Notes: a model not told the origin generated them from the letters alone. DNA of 64,000 nucleotides from an uncultured Bacteroidales bacterium (GCA_900319645.1 ONPG01000003.1:186001-250000); one strand, 5' to 3'; counted from the stretch's first letter, positions 1-8,432 are shown. Numbers and translations are program-made.

Positions 1-907
1 GAGAACTCAAAGTAATCGGAGTAGTCGGAGTAGTCGGAGTACTCAGATACTCTTTCATTTCAGCGAAGAGCCAGGGATTGCCGAACGTAGCCCGACCGAC
101 CATAATCGCATCTACTCCGTAGCGGTCGAAGCACTCGCGTGCGCGCTCAGGCGTACACACGTCCCCGTTACCTATAATAGGTATATGCATGCGCGGGTTG
201 TTTTTGACTTCGCCTATCAGCGTCCAGTCGGCTTCGCCGCGGTACATCTGGCTGCGCGTACGGCCGTGGATAGCCAGTTCCTGAATACCACAGTCCTGCA
301 GGGCTTCGGCGAGATCCACAATAAAAGTTGAGGGTTGAGAGTTGATAGTTGATAGTTGATAGTTTTGAGATAAGCCCAGCGGATTGACACGCGGATGGAG
401 GTCGTTTTCGTCCCATCCGAGGCGGGTCTTGGCGGTTACGGGCGTGTGCACGGCATTGACGACCGCACGGGCGATCTCCAACATCTTAGGCACATCGCGC
501 AGGAGTCCTGCGCCGGCGCCCTTGCCCGCCACTTTCTTGACCGGACAGCCGAAATTGATATCTATGAAATCCGGGTGCGCCTGCTCGACGATACGTGCTG
601 CATCTGCCATCGCTTCGGGTTCGCGGCCGTAGATCTGGATAGCCACCGGCCGCTCGGCATCGTGGATCGTGAGTTTACGGGTGGTAGAAGCAATATCCCG
701 CACGAGCGCGTCGGCATTGACGAACTCGGTATATACCCGATCGGCTCCGTAGCGTTTGCAAAGCGCACGGAAAGCCGGATCGGTCACATCCTCCATAGGA
801 GCCAGATAGAGCGCGTTGCGCTCTGACCGCTGCGCTGTAAGACCGGCTTCGCCTGTAAGATCGCTTGCGCTGAAAGATCGTTCACTATTGTTCACTAAAA
901 GACTCAT
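1..907 (-). CDS. dusB: tRNA-dihydrouridine synthase DusB (3' end outside window)
   Basis: Flavoenzyme that reduces uridine to dihydrouridine in tRNA. The minus-strand frame opens at ATG 907 and stays open to base 1, so the C-terminus is missing. Family motifs seen: LAPMEDVTDPAFR near the N-terminus, DINFGCPVKKV, GAGLLRD, AIHGRTRSQMYRGEADW, GNGDV and VGRATFGNPW. Three stretches are unlike the family. The first ~27 residues come from short GC-rich hairpin repeats (808-884). A heptamer array (326-366) inserts QNYQLSTINSQPS between KTRLGWDEN and VDLAEALQDCGI. A 9-bp array (11-46) encodes STPTTPTTP after the last motif. The start overlaps the stop of the upstream HD gene (ATGA), so the two are co-transcribed. 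Identity is secure; folding around the inserts is inferred. Confidence 0.93.
   Translation of the reverse strand, partial: MSLLVNNSERSFSASDLTGEAGLTAQRSERNALYLAPMEDVTDPAFRALCKRYGADRVYTEFVNADALVRDIASTTRKLTIHDAERPVAIQIYGREPEAMADAARIVEQAHPDFIDINFGCPVKKVAGKGAGAGLLRDVPKMLEIARAVVNAVHTPVTAKTRLGWDENDLHPRVNPLGLSQNYQLSTINSQPSTFIVDLAEALQDCGIQELAIHGRTRSQMYRGEADWTLIGEVKNNPRMHIPIIGNGDVCTPERARECFDRYGVDAIMVGRATFGNPWLFAEMKEYLSTPTTPTTPITLSS
11..46. repeat. Four-unit 9-bp array near the dusB C-terminus
   Basis: AGTAATCGG, AGTAGTCGG twice, AGTACTCAG; encodes Ser/Thr-Pro repeats. Confidence 0.92.
326..366. repeat. Five-unit heptamer array inside dusB
   Basis: AGTTGAG, GGTTGAG, AGTTGAT three times, then a partial unit; in frame. 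Confidence 0.92.
808..884. repeat. Short GC-rich hairpin repeats at the dusB N-terminus
   Basis: GAGCGCGTTGCGCTC, then ~16-18-bp units GACCGCTGCGCTGTAA, GACCGGCTTCGCCTGTAA, GATCGCTTGCGCTGAAA, each with a small inverted repeat. Confidence 0.75.
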
Positions 908-2787
908 TTATTCAACGTGGGATAGGAGATACGGTGGTGGTTGAACGCTATGAGGCGTGATTTGAAGACGCGGCGGATGTCCTCGACGTCCTTGAAGGAG
1001 AGCGGTGTCTCGGCGAATTGTCCGTCTGCTATCTGGGCGTCAATCATCTGATCCACAGCGTTTCCGATGGATTGCTCGGTAAACTCGGAGAGGCTGCGCG
1101 AACGCGCCTCAACGGCGTCGGCCATCATCAGGATAGCCGCCTCTCTGGTGGTCGGTTTCGGCCCCGGATACTGGAAGAGTGCGGTCTCGACCTCTTCGCC
1201 CGGATGGGCGTTACACCAGGTGTTGTAGAAATAACGGACAAGCGAATTGCCGTGGTGGGTAGCAATAAAATTGACAATCACCTCTGGCAGATGGTTACGG
1301 CGTGCGATCTTGATGCCTTCCGACACATGGGCGATCACCACCTGCGCCGCGTCGCGCGGATCCATCTTGAGCAAGGGATTCTCCACGCCCGTCTGGTTCT
1401 CGACGTAATAGAGCGGGTCGGTCATCTTACCTATATCATGATAGAGCGCGCCCGTACGCACGAGGAGGGTGTTAGCTCCCACCTCTTTCGCCGCCTCGGA
1501 AGCCAGGTTGGAAACCTGCATCGAGTGCTGGAACGTACCGGGAGCACGTTCGGCGAGTGCGTGAAGCAGGTCGGAATTGATATCCGTAAGCTCGATGAGC
1601 GTGATAGACGAGATGAAACGGAAGAGGCGCTCGAAGATGAAAATCAAGCCGTAGCATCCTACCGTGAGAATCGCGCATATAAGGAAATAGAGGAACATCC
1701 ACGGGTCGATAGCCGTGACGACTCCGGTCTGTGCGAACGTGAAGGCGGTATAAGCCACTACCTGCGTCAGCATGATCCAGCCGGCTGTCTGTATGAGTTG
1801 CGCGCGACGCGTCATGTCGTTCAGCGACGAGACAGCTACCATGCCGACGGTGATCTGAATAAAGAAGAACTCCACGGGAGCCGGCGCAATCAGCGAGGCA
1901 ATCAGTATGGTCGTGAAATGCAGGAAGAGTGCGGTTCGGGAATCAAAGAAGACACGTGTGAGGATAGGCACCCAGGCAAAGGGAATCAGATAGATCGAGA
2001 GCGAAGAGAAACGCAGCAACGCACACGACAGACCAATAACGATGAAGATCTGGAGGCAGAAGAAGAGTACCGTGGAGGTGGAGCGCAAGTACTGCGGACG
2101 GAAGACATACAGATAGAGCACAAACAGGCAAAGGAAGAGGAAAACCAACATCGCTTCGCCGAAGACAGAGAGTGCGTGCTGCTTCTGTCCGAAGGAATCT
2201 CCCTCCAGTGTCCGGCTGAGCGATTGCAGGACTTGGTAGTGACGGTCGGTGACGATATCGCCCTGACCGATAATTTTCTCCCCCGCCTGCACTAATCCCT
2301 GGGTGGGAGAGATAGACGCCAGTTGTTTCTCGAGATAGGACTCCGTCATCGCCGTGTCGAGCGTGAGGTTGCGCGTACACTCGTAGCCGAAATGTTCGTA
2401 CGCCGACTTAGGCGTATAGACATCAGAGAGCGGATAGGTTCGCGCGAGGCTGTTCTGCACGATCGCGATACGACTGAAGCCGTTCTCCTGGATATACTCC
2501 ATTTCCTGGAGGGAGATAACCATTACCTGACGTTGCACACGCGGGATGTAGCGGAAATAGGGAGCAAAGGTCGAACGCATTCGCTCCTGCTCTTTGGCGA
2601 ACTGCTCATCCGTTTTGTAAATCGGGAAGTCATATTCAGCACGAAGCGTGGCGTACGCCCAGGGTTTGCCCACCTCGTAGTGGTAGCGGAGCGAGTTGTT
2701 ATACCTCGGGAAGAGGAGGACGAGGACAGCCGCCAAAAGGACGAATGCGCCGAGGCGGAAGACTTGATTTACTATTTTATCATTCAT
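904..2787 (-). CDS. 7TM-HD (PgpH-type) membrane phosphohydrolase
   Basis: 627-residue membrane protein of the 7TMR-HD family. Its best-known member, PgpH, hydrolyses the second messenger c-di-AMP. An N-terminal membrane anchor (about residues 10-27) is followed by an extracytoplasmic domain, then a block of about seven membrane helices (roughly 205-395) and a cytoplasmic HD domain. The HD domain carries HSMQVSNLA, the metal-binding HDIGK (YHDIGKMTDPLYY), IIAHVSEG and THHGNSLVRYF. It ends in ATGA shared with dusB, and the fused GGGPS-tadA gene begins about 40 bp downstream of its upstream neighbour in the same direction. Assignment to the family is firm. The c-di-AMP substrate is inferred from the family. 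Confidence 0.88.
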   Translation of the reverse strand: MNDKIVNQVFRLGAFVLLAAVLVLLFPRYNNSLRYHYEVGKPWAYATLRAEYDFPIYKTDEQFAKEQERMRSTFAPYFRYIPRVQRQVMVISLQEMEYIQENGFSRIAIVQNSLARTYPLSDVYTPKSAYEHFGYECTRNLTLDTAMTESYLEKQLASISPTQGLVQAGEKIIGQGDIVTDRHYQVLQSLSRTLEGDSFGQKQHALSVFGEAMLVFLFLCLFVLYLYVFRPQYLRSTSTVLFFCLQIFIVIGLSCALLRFSSLSIYLIPFAWVPILTRVFFDSRTALFLHFTTILIASLIAPAPVEFFFIQITVGMVAVSSLNDMTRRAQLIQTAGWIMLTQVVAYTAFTFAQTGVVTAIDPWMFLYFLICAILTVGCYGLIFIFERLFRFISSITLIELTDINSDLLHALAERAPGTFQHSMQVSNLASEAAKEVGANTLLVRTGALYHDIGKMTDPLYYVENQTGVENPLLKMDPRDAAQVVIAHVSEGIKIARRNHLPEVIVNFIATHHGNSLVRYFYNTWCNAHPGEEVETALFQYPGPKPTTREAAILMMADAVEARSRSLSEFTEQSIGNAVDQMIDAQIADGQFAETPLSFKDVEDIRRVFKSRLIAFNHHRISYPTLNK

Positions 2788-2830
2788 AAGCTATAGAGTT
2801 TTCTGGATTTCCGGAGTTCCGGAGTTCTGG

Positions 2831-4009
2831 TTAGCGTTTCCCGGCAAAGAAACGTTGTATTAGCGTTTTGCACTCTTCGGCGAGGACGCCGGAGGTGACT
2901 TGTGCTTTGGGGTGGAAAGCCCGCGGGGCATAGGTGGTGTAGCCTCGTTTGGGATCAGGTGCGCCATAGACGATACGGCTGATTTGCGCCCAACCGACGG
3001 CTCCTGCGCACATCGGACAGGGTTCGACGGTCACATAGAGTGTAGCATCCGGCAAGTACTTGCCACCGAGGGTCTGTGCAGCCGCCGTAATCGCCTGAAT
3101 CTCAGCGTGTGCCGTGACGTCCGTCAGCGTCTCCGTCAGGTTGTGTCCGCGTCCGATAATCTGTCCTTGCGAGACGATGACACAGCCGATAGGTATCTCA
3201 TCGGCTTCAAGCGCCTTCTCTGCTTCGCAGAGGGCGAGACGCATGAAGCGCTCGTCGGAAGAACTCGGAGGAATCGGAGTATTCGGAGAACTCTGAGTAA
3301 TCTGACAGAAATCTCTCAGTTCTTCGGGATGGGACTCGAAATGGTTGCCAATGACCACTATGTCTGCTCCTGCGGAATAGGCGGCTTGCATAGCATCGGG
3401 CGTGCGTATTCCTCCGCCAACGATAAGCGTGACAGATGTCTGCTCGCGCACAGCACGGATGATGTCGGGCGAGACAGGTGTCTTGGCGCCCGAACCGGCT
3501 TCGAGATAGATGGCTTTTTTGCCCATCAGTTCGGCGGCGATGGCTGTATCGATGATCGTTTGGACGCCTTCGGCGTTGTTGGGGTTGAGAGGCCGGGTAT
3601 TCGTGACGCGCATGGTAGATGTCTCTACTCCGCCGTCTATGAGAATATAGGCTGTCGGAATCACTTCGATATGCGAGTCGTGGATAGCACGAGCTGATTT
3701 AATATGTTGACCTACAAGGTATTCCGGGTTGTTTCCAGAAAGCAAAGAGAGGTATAAAATACCATCCGCCTCGGGTGTAAACTGTGCGGCGTTGCCGGGA
3801 AAGAGGATAATTGACAATTGAGAATTGACAATTGACAATTTCTCTCTGAGCGCACGGACGAAGGCCGTGGTGTCCCCACCGGTAGAGCCGCCGACAAAGA
3901 TGAAGTCAGGCAGGCAATCCGCGGAGAGCGGAAGCGCATTCAGATCGGCTTTCTCAGGATCGAGGAGAAGGGCGAGGGATTTATTATTTTCGCATTTGCC
4001 TATTTTCAC
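2831..4009 (-). CDS. Fusion: geranylgeranylglyceryl phosphate synthase (PcrB/GGGPS) + tRNA adenosine deaminase TadA
   Basis: One uninterrupted 392-residue frame holds two normally separate enzymes. Residues 1-236 match GGGP synthase, the TIM-barrel prenyltransferase joining a polyprenyl diphosphate to glycerol-1-phosphate: ALLLDPEKAD, FVGGSTGGD, LYLSLLSGNNPEYL, YLEAGSGAKTPVS, VGGGIRTPDAM. Residues ~258-392 are a full TadA, which makes inosine at the tRNA-Arg wobble position: HAEIQA (zinc ligand and catalytic Glu) and PCPMCAG. The linker (~237-257) is encoded by a five-copy 9-bp array (3262-3306). A five-copy heptamer array (3807-3841) replaces part of the barrel with EKLSIVNSQLSI before ILFPGN. 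TadA is normally essential, so the fusion is probably made and active. The start overlaps the gldD stop (ATGA). Confidence 0.9.
   Translation of the reverse strand: MKIGKCENNKSLALLLDPEKADLNALPLSADCLPDFIFVGGSTGGDTTAFVRALREKLSIVNSQLSIILFPGNAAQFTPEADGILYLSLLSGNNPEYLVGQHIKSARAIHDSHIEVIPTAYILIDGGVETSTMRVTNTRPLNPNNAEGVQTIIDTAIAAELMGKKAIYLEAGSGAKTPVSPDIIRAVREQTSVTLIVGGGIRTPDAMQAAYSAGADIVVIGNHFESHPEELRDFCQITQSSPNTPIPPSSSDERFMRLALCEAEKALEADEIPIGCVIVSQGQIIGRGHNLTETLTDVTAHAEIQAITAAAQTLGGKYLPDATLYVTVEPCPMCAGAVGWAQISRIVYGAPDPKRGYTTYAPRAFHPKAQVTSGVLAEECKTLIQRFFAGKR
3262..3306. repeat. Five-unit 9-bp array at the GGGPS-TadA junction
   Basis: AACTCGGAG, GAATCGGAG, TATTCGGAG, AACTCTGAG, TAATCTGAC; encodes the inter-domain linker. 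Confidence 0.92.
3807..3841. repeat. Five-unit heptamer array in the GGGPS domain
   Basis: ATAATTG, ACAATTG, AGAATTG, ACAATTG, ACAATTT; encodes KLSIVNSQLSII. Confidence 0.92.
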
Positions 4010-4674
4010 ATTTTCACATTTTGCCAGCGGAAGGTTTCTATCATCTTGATCACATCCGTGCGGAGGTAATTAAATACCGGCGCGAGGGAGTCGGCGTTGG
4101 GCGGGCAGTTGCAATAGACCGACGCGCGGAAGAAATGACGCGTGGAGTCGGTCAGGAAGAACTGGCAGGAAGAGGCCGTATTGCCCTCTAAATCAAAGAG
4201 TACGCCATAGACGCGGTCGGCAGGACGGTTGTAGTCTCTTTCGGGTATAGCCGAAGCGTGGGAGGCATTGTGATAGACCAGTTCGAGTGCATCGTCCGTG
4301 AGTGCCCGCAAGTTGCCCCGGACAGGTTTGTATGAGCAATGGATAGTGGCGTTCAGAGCCGGGTAATAGAGGTTGATCCAATAGGGTTCGGCTTGGTCGG
4401 TACGCGGCTGAACCACAGCGTTTTGCGAGAGGGCGAAAGAGTAAGGATAATTGATAGTTGACAATTGACAATTGATAATTGATAATTGCGGATTGGTGAT
4501 TGCGGATTGGAAATCCACATAGGCGGTGTCGGGAGGAGAGATACGGAAATAGCCGTACGGCTTGGGTATAGCCACACGGTTGCAGGCGACACATGCCAGC
4601 AAGAGAAAATTGATAATTGACAGTTGACAATTGACAATTATTTTATTTTTCGACCACAAGTTCATATTACTCAC
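4006..4674 (-). CDS. gldD: Gliding-motility lipoprotein GldD
   Basis: 222-residue lipoprotein of the GldD family, part of the gliding/type IX secretion-associated set in Bacteroidetes. Recognised by PKPYGYFRISPPD just after the lipobox and by the C-terminal pattern around SCQFFLTDSTRHFFRASVYCNCPPNADSLAPV. The N-terminus has a lipobox (LLAC or CVAC). The hydrophobic signal region itself, IIVNCQLSIINFLLLAC, is partly encoded by a five-copy heptamer array (4606-4640). A nine-unit heptamer array (4447-4509) inserts about 21 residues after AYVDFQS. The stop overlaps the next gene (ATGA). ATG 4665 is an alternative start. Family call is good; function is by homology only. Confidence 0.82.
   Translation of the reverse strand: MSNMNLWSKNKIIVNCQLSIINFLLLACVACNRVAIPKPYGYFRISPPDTAYVDFQSAITNPQLSIINCQLSTINYPYSFALSQNAVVQPRTDQAEPYWINLYYPALNATIHCSYKPVRGNLRALTDDALELVYHNASHASAIPERDYNRPADRVYGVLFDLEGNTASSCQFFLTDSTRHFFRASVYCNCPPNADSLAPVFNYLRTDVIKMIETFRWQNVKM
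4447..4509. repeat. Nine-unit heptamer array inside gldD
   Basis: ATAATTG, ATAGTTG, ACAATTG x2, ATAATTG x2, CGGATTG, GTGATTG, CGGATTG; 63 bp read in frame. Confidence 0.93.
4606..4640. repeat. Five-unit heptamer array in the gldD signal peptide
   Basis: AAAATTG, ATAATTG, ACAGTTG, ACAATTG, ACAATTA; encodes IVNCQLSIINF-type residues. Confidence 0.92.
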
Positions 4675-4831
4675 CTGCGCAGTTTACTCCAACCGGTTTA
4701 GAACCGGAGCAGTTTACTCCAAATTAGGTTGCAAAGGTAGTGATTTTTATTGAAACCAGAAAGAAAAAAGCGGAAATATTCTACTTTTTGCGGTAAAAAT
4801 GCACTTTTTTACAAATAATGTACGCGTGCGC

Positions 4832-4862
4832 TTGCGTAAATGAAAAATATTTTGTATCTTTG
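4832..4862 (+). promoter_or_regulatory. Promoter for manC
   Basis: TTG at 4832 and TATCTTTG at 4855, the Bacteroidetes -33/-7 pair with 23-nt offset. It implies a leader of about 185 nt carrying two tandem arrays. Confidence 0.75.
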
Positions 4863-4868
4863 CACGCT

Positions 4869-4903
4869 AATTGAAAATTGAAAACTAAAAATTGGACATT
4901 GAA
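4869..4903. repeat. Five-unit heptamer array in manC leader
   Basis: AATTGAA, AATTGAA, AACTAAA, AATTGGA, CATTGAA. Confidence 0.8.
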
Positions 4904-4967
4904 AGGAAGATAGGGGAAGGGATGTTGTCATGGTTGGGTTAGGTTTTTGTCCCGTTTTGGTCCGCAG

Positions 4968-5011
4968 AATCACCCATGAATCACCCATGAATCACCCATG
5001 AATCACCCATT
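4968..5011. repeat. AATCAC 11-bp array, four units (manC leader)
   Basis: AATCACCCATG three times plus AATCACCCATT, exactly 44 bp. Confidence 0.95.
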
Positions 5012-5054
5012 GTTAAGAAACAAAAAACCATAAAAAACACATAAAACAATTCGT

Positions 5055-6281
5055 ATGACAAAAAAAGAAAACAATTATTGCGTAATCATGGCCGGCGGGA
5101 TAGGCAGCCGTTTCTGGCCTTACAGTACGGCTGAGAAGCCGAAACAGTTTCTGGACTTTTTCGGAACAGGGAAAAGTTTGCTGCAGATGACCGTGGACCG
5201 TTTCCGTCCGATTGTACCGATAGAGAACATGTTTATCGTGACGAACATCGCCTACAAACAGATTATCTTGGAGCAGATTCCTGATCTGAACGAAGTGCAG
5301 ATCTTGTGCGAGCCGGCACGCAGGAATACCGCTCCGTGTATTGCTTACGCCACGGCTCATATCCGTGCGCTGTGTCTGCAAAGGGCTTACGGTTACACCA
5401 AAGAGAACCGCGGTTTCACGAAGGACGGCAAGTTGACAGCAGGTTCGGAGGAATCGCTTCTGCCAAGTTATTTAGACATCGACTGGAAGAAGCCGGAGAT
5501 GCAGGCGAATATCGTAGTGGCGGCAAGCGACCATCTGATTTTGGAAGAAGAGAAATTCCGCCAGACGATCCTGAAAGCCTTTGATTTCGTGAGCGAGAAC
5601 AAAGCCATCTGCACGTTAGGCATGCAGCCGACACGTCCGGAGACAGGATACGGGTATATCCAATATATAAATGAGCGCTCGCAAAGCGAGCTCAATGATG
5701 GAATGAGCGCGGCAAAGCCGCTCAATGATGGTATATATCCGGTGAAGACGTTTACAGAGAAGCCGAATTTAGAGATGGCGAAAGTGTTCCTTGAGAGCGG
5801 CGATTTCCTGTGGAACAGCGGCATTTTCATTTGGAACCTGCAGACGATCAGCGAGGCGTTCCGTTACCTGCTTCCGGAAGTGGCAGACCGATTCCGCGAA
5901 GGCGAGTTGCTGATGGGAACCGACCAGGAGGAGGATTTCATCGAGCAGATCTTCCCGAAATGTCCGAACATCAGTATCGATTACGGAATCATGGAGAAAG
6001 CGGAGAACGTGTTCGTTCTGCCGTCCAGTTTCGGCTGGAGCGACTTAGGCACGTGGGGCAGTCTGTACGACCTGAGCGAGAAAAACGCAGAAGGCAATGT
6101 GAGTCTGCACAGCGAGGCCCATTTCTATGAGGCGACAGGCAACATCGTCGTGCTGGAGAAAGGCAAGAAAGCGATTGTGCAAGGCGTGAACGACATGATC
6201 ATCGCCGAGCAGGACGGCAAGCTGTTAGTGTGCAAACGCGCAGAGGAACAGCGGATCAAGCAGTTTGTGAGCGAACTGTAA
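5055..6281 (+). CDS. manC: Mannose-1-phosphate guanylyltransferase
   Basis: Makes GDP-mannose from mannose-1-phosphate and GTP, for surface polysaccharide synthesis. Single nucleotidyltransferase domain with the signature MAGGIGSRFWPYSTAEKPKQF at residues ~12-32, ASDHLILEEE, PETGYGYIQY, FTEKP, GDFLWNSGIFIW and SSFGWSDLGTWGSLY. At 408 residues it is longer than the usual ~350-360. One insertion (~115-150) precedes IVVAASDH. A second, about 20 residues after YIQYINE, comes from two hairpin repeat units (5669-5731) that both encode LNDG. No isomerase domain is present, so this is the monofunctional type. It is transcribed alone; the next gene starts 156 bp on. Confidence 0.93.
   Translation: MTKKENNYCVIMAGGIGSRFWPYSTAEKPKQFLDFFGTGKSLLQMTVDRFRPIVPIENMFIVTNIAYKQIILEQIPDLNEVQILCEPARRNTAPCIAYATAHIRALCLQRAYGYTKENRGFTKDGKLTAGSEESLLPSYLDIDWKKPEMQANIVVAASDHLILEEEKFRQTILKAFDFVSENKAICTLGMQPTRPETGYGYIQYINERSQSELNDGMSAAKPLNDGIYPVKTFTEKPNLEMAKVFLESGDFLWNSGIFIWNLQTISEAFRYLLPEVADRFREGELLMGTDQEEDFIEQIFPKCPNISIDYGIMEKAENVFVLPSSFGWSDLGTWGSLYDLSEKNAEGNVSLHSEAHFYEATGNIVVLEKGKKAIVQGVNDMIIAEQDGKLLVCKRAEEQRIKQFVSEL
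5669..5731. repeat. Two hairpin repeat units inside manC
   Basis: Two ~31-bp units of the form AATGAGCG-stem-AAA-stem-CTCAATGATGG. The stems differ in sequence (CTCGC/GCGAG in one, GGC/GCC in the other), but each still pairs. They encode residues ~206-226 in frame. Confidence 0.8.
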
Positions 6282-6437
6282 CCTCTTTCCCCACAAGGGA
6301 GGGAGACACAGGGCTGACGCCCTGCGCACACAACAAAATGCGCAGAAAAAACCGGCACACAAAAGCTGCTTGATAAAGGGGAAAAAGAAAAAACAAAAAT
6401 AACAAAATAAATTACTTAATACATTAAATCACACATC

Positions 6438-8432
6438 ATGAGTTATCTGAATTTTGACAAGACAGTACTTGTTAATCTGGAGCGGTCGCTGCAGAAAGAG
6501 ATGATTCGGACCAACCGTGCAGGTGTCTATAACTCGACCACTTTGGTCGATTGCAACACCCGCAAGTACCACGGTCAGTTGGTGATGCCCTTGCCGGAGA
6601 TGGGCGGCGGCAATTTCGTGCTGCTGAGTTCTCTGGACGAGACAGTGATCCAACACGGCGCAGAGTTCAATCTGGGTCTGCACGAGTACGGTGACAATCA
6701 TTTCAGTCCGAACGGACACAAGTACATCCGCGAGTTTGACTGCGAGGTCATCTCGAAAACCATTTATCGCGTGGGCGCGATGGTTCTGCAAAAAGAGCGC
6801 ATGTTGGTAAGCTTCGAGCCTCGCGTGCTGATCCGCTACACCTTGCTGGAAAGCGGCAGCCCGACGACGTTGCGTTTCCGTCCGTTCTTAGCGTTCCGCA
6901 ACGTGAACGAGCTGACCCACGAGAACCCTCTTGCCAACCCGAACATGGACGAGTGCGAGAACGGCCGTGTGAACAGGATGTACCCGGGTTTCCCGGCCTT
7001 GTACATGCAGTTCAGCAAGGCAGTCGAGTACCACCACGACCCGCAGTGGTACAAAGATATCGAGTATCGCAAGGAGCGTGAACGCGGCTATGCGTACAAA
7101 GAGGATCTGCTGGTTCCGGGTTATTTCGAGTTGCCGATGAAGAAAGGCGAGAGCGTGATCTTCGCCGGCGGCGTGACCGAGTGCAAGACCGGTTCGCTGA
7201 AGACGATCTGGAAGAAAGAGATGGAACGCCGCAACGCCCGTGAGGACATGTTCTCGACGCTGAAGAACAGCGCGAGCCAGTTCTACAAACGCGAAGGGGA
7301 CAAGTGCTATATGTTAGCCGGTTTCCCGTGGTTCCAGGCAGATGCCCGCAACGCGTTCTTCTCCACTCCGAGCTGCACGCTGGATATCGACCGTCCGGAA
7401 TACTGGGACGCCATCATCAACAAGACCGCAGTTCCTGAGGTGGAGAGCTTCATGAAAGGTCGCAAGGACGAGGTGAAGATGAGCGGAATGGACGAGCCGG
7501 ACGCGTTGTTGTGGTTCGTACGTGCCGTACAGAAATACGCCCATAAATACACGGTGAAGGAGGCATCCGAGCTGTACGGTCAGTTGTGTCTGGATATTAT
7601 AAACTACTACCGCAAGCAGAACCATCCTCGTGCTTGGGTACACCAGAACGGCTTGATATGGGTGGATGGCACCCAGCGTCCGGCGACGTGGATGAACGCA
7701 ACGGAGAACGGCTGGCCGATTACCCCGCGTACGGGTTACGTGGTAGAGATCAACGCCTTGTGGTACAACGCTATGCGTTTCACCGCCGAGCTGCTACGCG
7801 AGATGGGCAAAGAGACGAGTGCCGACCTGATGGAATATCAGGCAGAGATCACCAAAGATTCGTTCGTCAAGACCTTCTGGAACGGATTGTATCTGAACGA
7901 CTACGTGATCGACAACTACGAGAACCGCGAGGTACGTCCGAACCAGATCTGGGCAGCAGGTCTGCCGTACAGCCCGCTGGACAAGAGACAGCAGAAAGCA
8001 GTGGTAGATATCTGTACGAAAGAGTTGCTGACTCCGAAGGGTCTGCGAACGCTTAGTCCGAAGAGCGGCGATTACCGTCCTATTTACCGCGGCGGTCAGC
8101 AGGAACGCGACCGCAATTTCCACAACGGACCCGTATGGCCGTTCACTATTGCCGCCTACTCGCGTGCCTATATGAACGTATATAAATACAGCGGCATCAG
8201 TTTCATGGAGCGCCTGTTGGTGGGCTTTGAGGCTGAGATGAGCGAACTGACAATCGGAACGCTGAACGAGATGTACGACGGCAACCCGCCGTACAAAGGC
8301 CACGGCGGCATGAGTTACGCTCCGAGCGTAGCGGCTGTAATCAGCGTATTGGACACGCTGAAGAAATACCGGTTGGCAGAAATCGAAAAAGAGAAAGAAG
8401 AAAACAACGAAGGAAAGGAGGCTGAGTTATGA
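6438..8432 (+). CDS. Glycogen debranching enzyme (amylo-alpha-1,6-glucosidase, GH133 type)
   Basis: 664-residue debranching enzyme that removes alpha-1,6 branches from glycogen. The N-terminal domain begins SYLNFDKTVLVNLERSLQ and carries RAGVYNSTTLVDCNTRKYHG, typical of the bacterial GDE N-domain. The C-terminal (alpha/alpha)6 domain carries GFPWF, LWFVRAVQKY, GLIWVDG, TPRTGYVVEINALWYNA, NQIWAAGLPYSPLD and NGPVWPFTIAAYSRAY. It is the first gene of a three-gene glycogen operon. Its TGA overlaps the ATG of the glycosyltransferase, and a GH57 protein follows. This order is conserved in Bacteroides, as I recall. The 156-bp upstream spacer shows no clear promoter. Confidence 0.92.
   Translation: MSYLNFDKTVLVNLERSLQKEMIRTNRAGVYNSTTLVDCNTRKYHGQLVMPLPEMGGGNFVLLSSLDETVIQHGAEFNLGLHEYGDNHFSPNGHKYIREFDCEVISKTIYRVGAMVLQKERMLVSFEPRVLIRYTLLESGSPTTLRFRPFLAFRNVNELTHENPLANPNMDECENGRVNRMYPGFPALYMQFSKAVEYHHDPQWYKDIEYRKERERGYAYKEDLLVPGYFELPMKKGESVIFAGGVTECKTGSLKTIWKKEMERRNAREDMFSTLKNSASQFYKREGDKCYMLAGFPWFQADARNAFFSTPSCTLDIDRPEYWDAIINKTAVPEVESFMKGRKDEVKMSGMDEPDALLWFVRAVQKYAHKYTVKEASELYGQLCLDIINYYRKQNHPRAWVHQNGLIWVDGTQRPATWMNATENGWPITPRTGYVVEINALWYNAMRFTAELLREMGKETSADLMEYQAEITKDSFVKTFWNGLYLNDYVIDNYENREVRPNQIWAAGLPYSPLDKRQQKAVVDICTKELLTPKGLRTLSPKSGDYRPIYRGGQQERDRNFHNGPVWPFTIAAYSRAYMNVYKYSGISFMERLLVGFEAEMSELTIGTLNEMYDGNPPYKGHGGMSYAPSVAAVISVLDTLKKYRLAEIEKEKEENNEGKEAEL

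Larger units (their letters stand above)
4675..5054. other. Intergenic region between gldD and manC (divergent)
   Basis: 380 bp with no credible gene. It holds two direct copies of GCAGTTTACTCCAA (about 4679-4724) around an inverted ACCGGTTTAGAACCGG. Then come an AT-rich stretch, the manC promoter (4832-4862), a heptamer array in the presumed manC leader (4869-4903) and a four-copy 11-bp array (4968-5011). Confidence 0.8.
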
